This document shows positions 1 through 52,300 of a stretch of 64,000 nt of DNA, piece by piece; the first letter of the stretch is position 1; the number at the start of each line of letters is the position of its first letter. The stretch spans positions 434,001 through 498,000 of the forward strand of contig OZ218954.1 in the NCBI GenBank assembly GCA_965112735.1. Reading direction: 5' to 3'. The notes under the pieces are model-generated. The model saw only the letters and a list, made by a program, of their open reading frames with translations. It made no database searches and had not been told where the DNA came from. The stretch comes from Phaeosaccion multiseriatum (taxonomy: Eukaryota; Ochrophyta, other classes). Both the position numbers and the translations under genes were made by a program.

Positions 1-228
1 CTCCCTCCCTCCCTCCCTCCCTCCCTCCCTCCCTCCCTCCCTTCCTCCCTCCCTCCCTCCCTCCCTCCCTCCCTCCCTCCCTCCCTCCCTCCCTCCCTCC
101 CTCCCTCCCTCCCTCCCTCCCTCCCTCCCTCCCTCCCTCCCTCCCTCCCTCCCTCGCTCTGTCCCTCCCTCTCTCCCTCCCTCCATCCATCCATCCTTCC
201 CCTCCCCTCCCTCCCACCTAACTCACAG
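1..228. repeat. CCCT tetranucleotide tract
   Basis: Nearly pure (CCCT)n from the left edge to about 190, in the intron upstream of the first visible exon and running into its acceptor. Confidence 0.95.
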
Positions 229-23110
<22,882 letters not shown>

Positions 23111-23937
23111 TTAAAGGTCGCTGAGGCTGGATTCATCGATGTGTTCGATACTGACTAAGGTCCAATGGGGATGAATACATTGATACACACGTAGAGCAGC
23201 AGAGCTACAAGGGGGACAATGAGAAGCTCAGGACAAGATAAGATAAGACAAGATACGATAGATAAGAGAAGATAAGATAAGCTAAGTAAGCAGGAGGCAG
23301 CTCACTAAACGAGCCTTAACCGTGGCGCCCGTTTCGTTTCGCCGGAGGTAGAACTTTCTTTTCACAGATGGCATGTTCCCGCCCTTTCCTTATCCTCGAA
23401 CAAGCAGACATGGGGCAAGCCAGCAGCACCGCCAGCAACGATGTACCTCTCGCAGTACCAACCGAGTGCTGCTGGACTAAGTAACACCTCTCGAATCAGC
23501 AGCAGCCCCACTCTCATATGGCAACCTGTGAATATATTCATGTACATGCACTACGAAGTACCCAACAGGGACAGCGCTTGGCCGACAAGGTTTGCCTTCC
23601 GTACAAAGGGCTCTCATTGCACACCTCCCTCAAACTCAAACTGGTGTATCCCCACCTCACTCAAACTCAAACTGGTGTATCCCTGTAAGCTGCTGTTGAT
23701 GGATGTAAGTCCTTCGTCAATGGTCTCCATCGACTTTTGTGAAACTCAAACTACAGGGGCATGGACTTGGCACTCAAACTACAGGGGCATGGACTTGACG
23801 CTGCCAAAGCCCCCCCCCCCCCCCCCGCCTCCAGTCTAATATCGACATCGAAAATCGATACATCGACCCCATCGACATACTGGCTGGTCCATGACCCTGA
23901 ACCTCAAACTAGAGGGCTACATAGACTGAAACGCAAA
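23111..23937. other. Convergent intergenic region between the ARM giant and CFAP74
   Basis: About 830 bp between the stop codons of two convergent genes. It contains a run of GATAAG-like words (about 23235-23290) and three copies of CTCAAACTGGTGT-type sequence (two at 23633-23690, one at 24064 inside CFAP74). It also has a tandem 27-bp duplication around CTCAAACTACAGGGGCATGG (23737-23795) and a poly-C run (23812-23826). I see no supportable gene here. Confidence 0.7.
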
Positions 23938-41620
<17,683 letters not shown>

Positions 41621-41820
41621 GGCTATGGCCCGATACTTCGAGCTTGCAAGCGCCACGTCGCTTCTCTCCTTTGTCCTTCCCCACGCGCCTACTATTCGCC
41701 CTTTTGCCCCATTAGCATCCCTCCCTTTTTTGGGAAGGCTGCAGTCTGTTACACGTCGTCGCCAAGTTGTCTGGATTCGACTTCGCGGTTACAGAGGCGG
41801 AGTGCCAAATAGTTTTGTAG
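41621..41820. promoter_or_regulatory. Short divergent promoter between CFAP74 and the DUF4795-like gene
   Basis: Only 200 bp separate the two divergent ATGs (41620 on -, 41821 on +). Such spacing implies a shared bidirectional promoter. The interval lacks microsatellites, unlike nearly all other non-coding DNA here. I see no TATA box and no clear RFX X-box. Both coding starts read ATGGCTTCT, which may reflect a common start context. Confidence 0.65.
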
Positions 41821-42811
41821 ATGGCTTCTGATGAGGAGGCAGGAGGGGGGGCTGATCCGGCGAGAGAAGCAGGAGATGCTGCAGCGGACACTGGGGGCAG
41901 CAAGCCCACCAGCACGAGCGAAGAAGCGAAGGGGAGAGACGACCTCCCACGAGCAGGAGGAGCGGGAAAGCCATCCCTGGGGGAGATCAGCATGCACCAA
42001 GGGGGGCCTATGGACCCACCACCAGTAGCAGCAGAAGCGGCAGCAGAAGCAGGGAGAGGGAAGCAGCGAGAGGCCATCAGTATGCATGATGGGGGCGCGA
42101 TGGGCCCACTACCATCAGACGAGGAGGAGGAGAAGCTCCGCTGGGAGAAGGAAGAAGAAGAGGAAATACCGGGTTTCCCTCCATCAGCAACCGAGGAGGT
42201 GAGGAAGGGAGGGAGAGTTGGAGACATGGAGGAAGGGAGGGAAGATCAAAGGACGAAGGAGGTGCTTCTACTGCTGTTTATTTTCCCCTTCATCTCTGCC
42301 TTTCTCCTTTTCCCATTCTTTTTTTCAGACCTTGTATTGACTAGAATCCTTCCTCCGTCACCCCTCCCCCTCTTCTCGCCTCTATCAAACCACGGAGCCA
42401 GCAACCTGGTCCCTTCCTTCCTTCCTTCCTTCCTTCCTCCCTACTTCCCTTCCTCCCTTCCTCCCTTCCTCCCTCCTTCCCTACCTCCCTCCCTCCCTCC
42501 CTCCCTCCCTCCCTCCCTCCCTCCCTCCCTCCCTCCCTCCCTCCCTTCCTCCCTTCCTCCCTTCCTATCTTATCTTACTCTCTTGCCCCCCTCCCCTCCC
42601 CCCTCCTCCTCTTCCAACCAATCGGACAGCAAGGAAATGACCCACCTATCATCAGTACTCCCATCTGCTGCCATCTTCCCTCACCCCCCCTCCCGCATGC
42701 CATCGCCATACCAGCCACTCACTTATTGTAACCAAGCCACAACTGGCGGGCACGTCCACTGGTTTCACTACCCCAGCCACTACCCATGACCCTGACCCTC
42801 ACCCACAACTC

Positions 42812-42850
<39 letters not shown>

Positions 42851-45800
42851 CCTGACCCTCACCCTCACCCTCACCCTCACACCCTGACCCTGACCCTGAT
42901 CCCGACCCTGCCCACAGCTTGAGCAAAAAGAGGGGGAGGAGGAGCCCCCGCGACGGTCCCTCACCACCGACATGTCAGAGCACCTTCAGTCCATCAGCAG
43001 GTAAGTGTGGGTGCGTGCGTGTGGGGGCGTGCGTGTGGGTGCGTGCGCGGGTGGGGTATCATACGTTCGGGGGGATTCCTGGTTGTCCCGTACTTTTGGG
43101 AGGTAGGGCTTGCCTACATGTGTATCTATCTCACCAACGTGTGTGGGTGTGTGTGTCCGTGCGTGTGTGTGAGTGTGTGTGTGTGTGCTGTGCGTGTGTA
43201 AAGGTCAATCACCGTCAAGGTGCCTCTAACCCCTCTGTTCCCCCCCCCCCTCTCCCTCCCTCCCTCCCTCCCTCCCTCCCTCCCTCCCTCCCTCCCTCCC
43301 TCCCTCCCTCCCTCCCTCCCTCCCTCCCTCCCTCCCTCCCTCCCTCCCTCCCTCCCTCCCTCCCTCCCTCCCTCCCTCCCTCCCTCCCTCCCTCCCTCCC
43401 TCCCTCCCTCCCTCCCTCCCTCCCTCCCTCCCTCCCTCCCTCCCTCCCGCCCTCCCTCCCTCCCTCCCTCCCTCCCTCCCTCTCGTCGTCCCTGCCGACA
43501 GGGGCGGAGAGCTGATGAATGAGATGATGAGTGGTCTCTGTGGAGGGCTTGATCAATTGGGGACGAAGGTAGACTCTACCACCAAGAACCTCACTTCTAG
43601 GTGAGAGTTTTAGTTTGAGAGTCTGAGTTTGTGAGTTCAACTATAAGATGCGCTTGAGCATGAGTCTATTAGCCTTCCCTTCCCCTCCCTCCTGCGTCCT
43701 TCCTTCCTGCCTCCCTCTCTCCCTCTGCCCCTCCCTCCTCCCTCCCTCCCTCTCTCTCTCTCCCTGTCTTCCTTTCTGCTATCGTGGCCGCTACCCGCGT
43801 TCATCAGTCCCGTTCGTTCGTTGGCTTACTCGACGCCCCCATTCCCATCAACTGCCATCCCCCGCCCATAGAGTGACCAAGCTGGAAACCCAAGTGAGCT
43901 CCGTGGCCCAGCAGGTATGTCAACAAAAGGTGACTTGTCTGTATGTCATTGAAGATGCGTATGCCAGTGAAGAAGAATACGGCAGCCAAAAGGGTATTTT
44001 GTATTGAATGTGTCAGCGAAAAACAGAGAGCCTCCCTCGGCCCTTTCATTGCCTCATCCCATCATCCCATCCACTGCCATCCATCCTCCCATCCACCCCC
44101 ACCTCTCTTACTCCCATCCCATCCACCTCTACTCTCTTACTCCCATCCCATCCACCTCTACTCTCTTCCTCCCATCCCATCCACCCCTACTCTCTTACTC
44201 ACATCCCATCCACCCACAAACTCCACCCACCCACACGCCCACCCACTTACAAACTACAGCCACGTGCTCACGCACCCACCCACCCACCCTCCCCCCATAA
44301 TGCCCTTTCATTGACATACCCTATACCCAGGTGCGGTCTCTGACCCAGAACCAAGAGGAGATGCGTGCCCTGCTGGAAGGGTCGCTGCTGAACTTGGACA
44401 AGAAGTTGCAGGAGAGCGCCGAGAAGCTTCAGAGGGAGGCAGCCAAGGCACAGCACAAGCTGCAGAAGGGGTTGGATGAGCAGGCCAAGCAGGTGTGTGG
44501 GGGTGTGCGGTGGTGTGAGGGTGTGCGTTTGTGTGTGTGTGTGTGTGTGTGGTTGAGAGTTGCCCATTCGGAAATACACTCACAAATGGCTCCTGATACT
44601 CACTCCCCACGGGTGTACACAATGAGAAGCATGTGAGAGGTACATGAGAGGCACACGCACACACGCTCAGAACAACTGGCACAAACTGAACAACCAACAG
44701 GTGACGACCAACACGGAGGACCTGCGCATGCTCTGTGACAGTTTCAATACCCTGGAGCGGTCCCACGGGGCCCTCAAACACCAGGTGGGTTACTATGTCC
44801 ATGAAAGGGAGATGTATGTCAATGATTTGGGATAGTATTGACGTTCATTGACTTACGCTGTACACATCACAGGTGGGAGAGGAGGGCGAGCGGGTGCGAG
44901 AGCAGATGGATAGCCAACAGCTGACGACGGAGGGGCTCACAGAGAGAGCCGACCAGCAGGAGCAGGTACGCCAGCTGGGAGCGAGGGAGGGAGGGAGGGA
45001 GGGAGGGAGGAGACTTGTTGATCCCTATCAAGGTCGAGTTTATCGATTCTTACACGTGCTCCAGTATGCTCACTGGAATTAAAACTCCCTTCCCAACGCA
45101 TCACACGTGCTCTCTTTCTCCCTCCCTCCCTCCCTCCCTCTCTCCCCTCTCTCCCTCCCTCCCTCCCTCCCTCCCTCCCTCTCTCCCTCTCTCTTTCCCT
45201 CCCTTCCTCCCTCCCTCCCTCCCTCCCTCCCTCTCTCCCTCTCTCTTTCCCTCCCTTCCTCCTTCCCTCCCTCCCTCCCTCCCTCCCTCCTTCCCTCTCT
45301 CCCTCTCTCCCTCCCTCCCTCCCTCCCTCCCTCTCTCCCCTCTCTCCCTCCCTCCCTCCCTCCCTCCCTCTCTCCCTCTCTCTTTGCCTCCCTTCCTCCC
45401 TCCCTCCCTCCCTCCCTCTCTCCCTCTCTCTTTCCCTCCCTTCCTCCTTCCCTCCCTCCCTCCCTCCCTCCCTCCCTCCTTCCCACCCTCCCTCCCTCCC
45501 TCCCTCCCTCCTTCCCTCTCTCCCTCCCTCCCTCCCTCCCTCCCTCCCTCCCTCCCTTCCTCCCTCCCTTCCTCCCTCCCTCCCTCCCTCCCTCCCTCCC
45601 TCCCTCCCTCCCTCCCTCCCTCCCTCCCTCCCTCCCTCCCTCCCTCCCTCCCTCCCTCCCTCCCCTCCTCGCCTCTGTCGCGGCTACACTTACTGCTTGA
45701 CCGATCGCCTCAGGCCGTTACCAGCTGCACAGACCTGACGGAGAAATTGGAGGAGGACATGGGAACGGTGAGTTTGAGTTTCAGTTTGAGTTTTGAGTGA

Positions 45801-48338
45801 TTCTTACCCCATGAGTGGTGAACGTGAGCGGTTGGTACTCTGGCCATTCGTGACCCCGTTCCGCTGCCTTCACCCGCTGCCCTGACTGGCTGCTGTATCA
45901 CCTCCAACTGCCACCTTACGTAATCTTATGTGTGTTACGTATGTTGTTACGTTTCCTTATTATCGTAGCTGCGTGAGGACCTCTCCGGAATGAGCAGCGT
46001 TGTGGCGGACTTCCAACAGGTCAGTTTCATACGGTTTCATACGGTTTCATACGGTTTTAGTTTTTGTGGAGTTCGCAATCAGTGACCAATATCGATGGAG
46101 ACATCGATCTGAATTCGAGGCCAATGTTCCTGTCGAAAATTGCCTACCGACAGGTTGTCGACGTCGTGAAGAACGAGGTGTGCAACGTGGCGGAGCGTGT
46201 GGGGGAGCAGGACAAGCAGGTGAGTGAGTGAGTGAGTGAGTGAGTGAGTGAGTGAGTGAGTGAGTGAGTGAGTGAGTGAGTGAGTGAGTGAGTGAGTGAG
46301 TGAGTGAGTGAGTGAGTGAGTGAGTGAGTGAGTGAGTGAGTGAGTGAGTGAGTGAGTGAGTGAGTATGTGAGTGAGTGAGTGAGTGAGTGAATGAGTGAG
46401 TGTGTGAGTGAGTGAGCAAGTGAATGAGTGAGTGAGTGAGTGAGTGAGTGTGTGAGTGAGTGAGTGAGTGAGTGAGTGAGTGAGTGAGAGAGAGAGTGAG
46501 TGAGTGAGTGAGTGAGTGAGTGAGTGAGTGAGTGAGTGAGTGAGTGAGTGAGTGAGTGAGTGAGTGATTGAGCGAGCGAGTGAGTGAGAGAGTGTGTGAG
46601 TGAGTGAGTGAGTGAGGGAGTGAGCGAGCGAGAGAGGGAGGGAGCAAGATTGAGACATACGTACCTAAGGGAAAGAGGAGGGAGGGAGGGAGATTGAGAC
46701 ATGCATGCTCTTCCCACTTCAATCTTACCGTACCTACTTGCCTACTTACACACCTTTCTTTCCTTCCTACTTACGTACCTACTTACGTATCTATTACGCC
46801 TTCATCACCAGCGGAGTGAAGCGGAGCAGCGCAGCCATGCACTGGGCAGAAGGCTCAGCAGCCTCAGCGGTCGATTCAATGACTCACAGATGCCGCCGGA
46901 GGAGCCCGAGGAGCCCGAGGAGGAGGCTTTTGCCCCGGAGACTGAGGACGAACGACGCGCACGACTCCTTCACACTTGCACTCGTCTCACTATCAATGTT
47001 GCTGCGGATGTGAAACGGGCGCTTGAAGACTCACAGCAAGGCCATGCTCTGGAGGGGGGAGGGCTCCATTCCGAGGAGGGCGGCTCTGGCACTGGCTCCG
47101 GCGGCCATGAAACCGTTGAAACCGTTGAAACCGTTCCGACCTTGGCTGCTCTTCGACGTTTGGATGCGCTCCTCGACACGGCTGTCCCGCTCTGTATGCG
47201 TACGGACAGTGCGACCACGAGGAGGATGTCCGCAGCAGTTGGTGATACAGCAGCGGATGCAGCAGTTGGTGATACAGACAAGAGCCCCAACCAACAGGAG
47301 CAGCAGACGGAGGAGGAGAACGAGTGTATCAAGAAACTCACCGCCATCATGAAGGCCGTTACTGTACAGACGGAAACCATCCGACGGTTACAGGAAGTAG
47401 AAACCGAGCAAGAGGAGGAGGATAGCAGTGGAAGGGACGACAACGAGAGGGACACGGGGTCGGGATCAGGGTCAGGGTCTCCGCGCCGACATGGATCCTC
47501 TTCGCTGCTCGGTCTTCGGTGTCAGGACGGCAGGCAGGAGCTTCTTCCCCGCCTGGACGGGCTGCAGGAGGCGGCTTGCGACTTTTTGAGGTGCGTTTCA
47601 GTTTTGCTTTGGGGAGGAGTAAGGGCCCGCGACTGTGGTCATACCGAAAGCGGTACGCTACCTGCCTACCTACCTCCCTCCCTCCCTCCCTCCCTCCCTC
47701 CCTCCCTCCCTCCCTCCCTCCCTCACTCACTCACTCACTCACTCACTCACTCACTCACCCAATCCTTGCTTGTCGGGCTCTTTCTTCTTCTTATCCTTCC
47801 TTCCACTCCATTCCTCTCTCCCTCCCTCCCTCCCTCCCTCCCTCCCTCTCTCCCTCCCTCCCTCCCTCCCTCCCTCCCAGTGACTACCTGAATACAGCGT
47901 CGCTTAGCGTGCAGCTGACAACAGTCGAGGAGAGCCTGCGGCAGAAGAGCGAGCAGGACGTCCGACGCCTGAGCAGCAAGATACACAAGGTGTGTGCGTA
48001 CGTGTGTGTGTGTAAAAATCTCTACGTTAGGGGTGGTTAGCTTTGGTGGCTCTATTTTAGGGGTGTGTAGGTGTGAGCGGCAAGATACACAAGGTGTGTG
48101 CGTACGTGTGTGTGTGTGTAAAAGTCTCTACATTAGGGGTGGTTAGCTTTGGTGGCTCTATTTTAGGGGTGTATGGGTGTGAGCGGCAAGATACACAAGG
48201 TGTGTGTGTGTGTGCGCGAATGTGTGTGTGTGTGTGTGTGTGTGTAAAAGTCTCTACATTTGGGGTGATTCGCTTTGGTGGCTCTACTTTAGGGGTGATT
48301 GGGGTGTGTGGGTGTGGGTGTGGGTGGGTGGGTGCGGA

Positions 48339-48375
<37 letters not shown>

Positions 48376-49263
48376 TGGTCTCTACATTAACTCTGTCTTC
48401 GGTACTTTTCCTCTCCGTTAAGGGTACTATACCTCCTTGTCTGTGTGTGCGCGTCTGTGCTGTGATACCCACCCACCCTCTGTCCTGACACCCACTGACC
48501 CTCTGTCCTGACACCCACCCACCCACTGTCCTGACACATACAGCTGCAAGAGCGCCTACTGGACAGTGAAGAAGCGATGCATCGGGCGGGCCAAGGGCGG
48601 AATCACACAAACAACCCAGACCCTGCGTACGTACTACTTATGTAATACTTATGTAACACCCGTGTACCGACATACAAGTAGCCTATCGACACTTACGTAG
48701 GATACTCACGTACTATATTCTCATAGCTCAAGGATAGCCTACCCTACCCTACCCTACCCTACCCTACCCCATCTTCCCTAATCAACCAACTCAACCAACC
48801 AATCAACCAACCAACCAACCAACCCCCTCCCCCTCCGCTGCCGTTCCTCCGTCGTTTCCTCCCTGCCCCCCTTCCCGGTCCATCCATCCACTGCCATCCA
48901 TCCACCGCCACTCATCCTTGCAGCCCGATCTACTTGGGAAGTAAGGCGGACTATGCGTGGGTGCTGCAGGTTCGTTGACATATGCGTATCGATGGGGGCT
49001 ATCTATCGTTGACATATGAGTATCGATGGGGGCAATCTATCTATGCCCATGTCTATTATGTCGAATCGGTGTCGTTAAACCCCCAAACTCAACCTCACAT
49101 TGGATCTGAACTCTCTATCGTATCACCAACTGCTGCACAGGAGAATGAGAAGCTGTGGACAGAGGTGGAGAGGCTTGGAGTGGCGTGTGGAGATCGCGAC
49201 TATGAAGCAACCGTGGTATGTCCTGACACCGACCATCCTGACACACACACACACATACACACA

Positions 49264-49310
<47 letters not shown>

Positions 49311-52300
49311 CTTCCCCATCCCCCCACCTCTCTGTCCTGACACGCTTCTTCTGCTCTGACACCCACCCTCTGTCCTGACACCCACCCACCCACTGTCCTG
49401 ACACCCACCCACGGTCCTGACACCCACCCACCCTCTGTCCTGACACCACCCACCCACGGTCCTGACACCCACCCACCCCCCGTGTCTGACATCCCTCCGC
49501 GCAGGTGGCGGCGGAGGCGAGAAGGGCTCTCAACGCGCTGAACGAAGAGGTGAGGAGTGGGTGTCCGGACAGTGGGTGGGTGAATGTCAACTCAAGATAG
49601 GAATGGGTGGGTGTCAGGACAAAGAGTGGGTGGGTGTCAGGACAAAGAATGGGTGAGTGTCGGGACAAAGAGTGGGTGGGTGTCGGGACAGAGGGTGGGT
49701 GAGTGTGATGACAAAGTGATTGTGTGTCAGGACAAAGAATGGGTGGGTGTTGGGACAGAGGGTGGGTGAGTGTGATGACAAAGTGATTGTGTGTCAGGAC
49801 AAAGGCCCCGCCTTTCTTTTGCCATCTTCCTCCTTTGCCCTCTTACGTACCAAATGTCCTGACACCCAACACTGACCACTCACTGTCCTGACACCTAAAA
49901 CACTGACTGTCCTGACACCCAGCACTGGCCACTCACTGTCCTGACACTTCAAACACTGACGACTCACTGTCCTGACAACCATTGCTGCAGGCTATGGCAG
50001 CGGAGCGTCGTGCTCGAGGAATGTCTCACTCTCTGCCGTCCCCTCCTCTCGAGCTTGACCACGGGGAGAATCGAGATAGTCGACGTCGTCGTCGAAGCAC
50101 CAATCCGCAAACAACAGATGACGACTGCTCGGAGGACTCACAGTTGTCGGAAGAGGAAGGGGAAGGAGAGGGGCGCAAGAAGAGAAGGCGGGGTTCGAGG
50201 GGGGATGGCAGTGGAAGGCGGAGGAGTGGAAAGCACCAGGTGGGTGGGGTGGGGGGATGGCAGTGAATGACAGTGGGATGGGTGTCGTCGGTGGGTGGTA
50301 AAGAGGAGAGGAGAGAGGGGATCCTTTTGGCTTGCTTGTTACTTGTTTTGGCTTGCTTGCTACTTGTCTTGGCTTGTTTGCTACTTGTCTTGGGGTTTGC
50401 TTGCTTGCTTGCCATGCAACCAACCACCTTGTTGAGTCACTGTTGAGTCACTGTCGATTGGAACTTTCTTTCTACATCATTCCATCCTATAGAGGGAAAG
50501 GATGTGGGCACATCGGTAGCTGCTTCAGCCTCTCTTCTCCTCTCCTCTCCTCTAACCATCCCCTCCTCTCCTCCGCCCCCTCTCCTTCCTCCTTTCCCCT
50601 CCCCCTCCCTTGCCCTCCCCCTCCTCCTCCTCCCCCTCTCCTTCATTTCCCCTCCCCTCCCCTCCCCTCCCCTCCCCTCCCCTCCCCTCCCCTCCCCTCC
50701 CCTCCCCTCCCCTCCCCTCCCCTCCCCTCCCCTCCCCTCCCCTCCCCTCCCCTCCCCTCCCCTCCCCTCCCCTCCCCTCCCCTCCTCCTCCTCTCCTTCC
50801 TTTCCCCTCCCCCTCCCTTGCCCTCCACCTCCTCCTCCTCCCCCTCCCCTCCTCCTCCCCCTCTCCTTCATTTCCCCTCCCCTCCCCTCCCGTCCTCTCC
50901 CCTCCTCTCCCCTCCTCTTCATTTCCCCTTCCCGCACCCTCCCCTCCCCTCCCCTCCCCTCCCCTCCTTCACCGTACTCAAGCGCACACGTCCTTCCTCC
51001 TCCGGTGGAGTATACGTTTCCGACGACGACGACAACAACCTCGATGAGGGTGAAGGGGACGACGGAAACGACTCATCTCATCCCCGCCCTCCCCGACAGC
51101 GCAACCGCAGCGAATCACCAGTTGCTTCCTATGGCGTCCTCACAGGCAGCAACAACAACAACAACAACAACAACAATCATACCACCAACACCTCCAGCAG
51201 CAGCAGCGGCAGCAACAGCAACAGTGGGCGCCCCTCCTCCTCTGGATCCAAGAGGAAGAACGACAGTACCTCCCCTTGCCTGACGGTGGCGGCTTTGCAT
51301 AGGCCTTCATCAGGGACAAGTAGCGGCAGCAATGGTAGCCGACCCACATCTTCTCACTCCGATGGCGGCGGTGGGCGAGGGGGGGGGATGGTGGTAACCG
51401 ATGGGGAAGAAGAAGGTAGGGACACGCTGCCTGCTTTGCTGCCCCACACCGGCTCCCGTCGAGACCTGGCAACCTCGGGGGGTGGGAATCCCCTCAGCAC
51501 CAAGGTTCGAAACCCGTCTCTCGCTGGAGGATCACAAATGGGTCTGGATGTTGCACATGTGTACGAGAGGCTGAACGAGATGAGCGCGCAGCTAAGGAAG
51601 GTCCAGGGCGATATGGTGCCTCGGCCCGAGATTAAAGCCATGCTCAAGACCAAGCTCGACAAGGTGGGTGGATGGCAGTGGGTGGATGGTCGTGGATAGA
51701 TGGCAGTGGATCGATGGCAGTAGATGGATGGCAGTAGATGGATGGCAGTGGATGGATGGCAGTGGATGGATGGTCGTGGATGGATGGTCGTGGATGGATG
51801 GCAGTGGATGGAGGGCAGTGGATGGATGGTCGTGGATGGAGGGCAATGGATGGATGGCAGTGGATGGATGGCAGTGGATGGATGGCAGTGGATGGATGGC
51901 AGTGGATGGATGGTCGTGGATGGAGGGTAATGGATGGGCGGCAGTGGAAGCCCTCACTGCCCCATACGACTGGATTATAGGCAACCTTTCTTCTTTTCCT
52001 ACCTTGCTGCCTCACTGCCTCACTGCCTCACTGCCTCACTGCCTCACTGCCTCACGGCCTCACTGCCTCAGTCAACTTGCCCCACTCTCCTAGCATCCCT
52101 CATGAGAAGCAAATAAACCCCCAACCCTCATATCTATGACTGACTCTCTCCCACCCACCCGCCACCTATCCACCCACCCACACTATCTGTATCACCAAAT
52201 CCCTCCCCTCCACTCACAGAAGGATCTCCGCCGCCTCACCCAAATGCTCTCCAACGCCAATGCCTCTGGAGGCCTCCCTGGCGTTAACGGAGGCTCACAA

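Noticed and set aside
41621-41656. Upstream start of CFAP74 at the in-frame GTG at 41656
   Set aside because: GTG starts are not expected in nuclear genes and ATG at 41620 is in frame and well placed.
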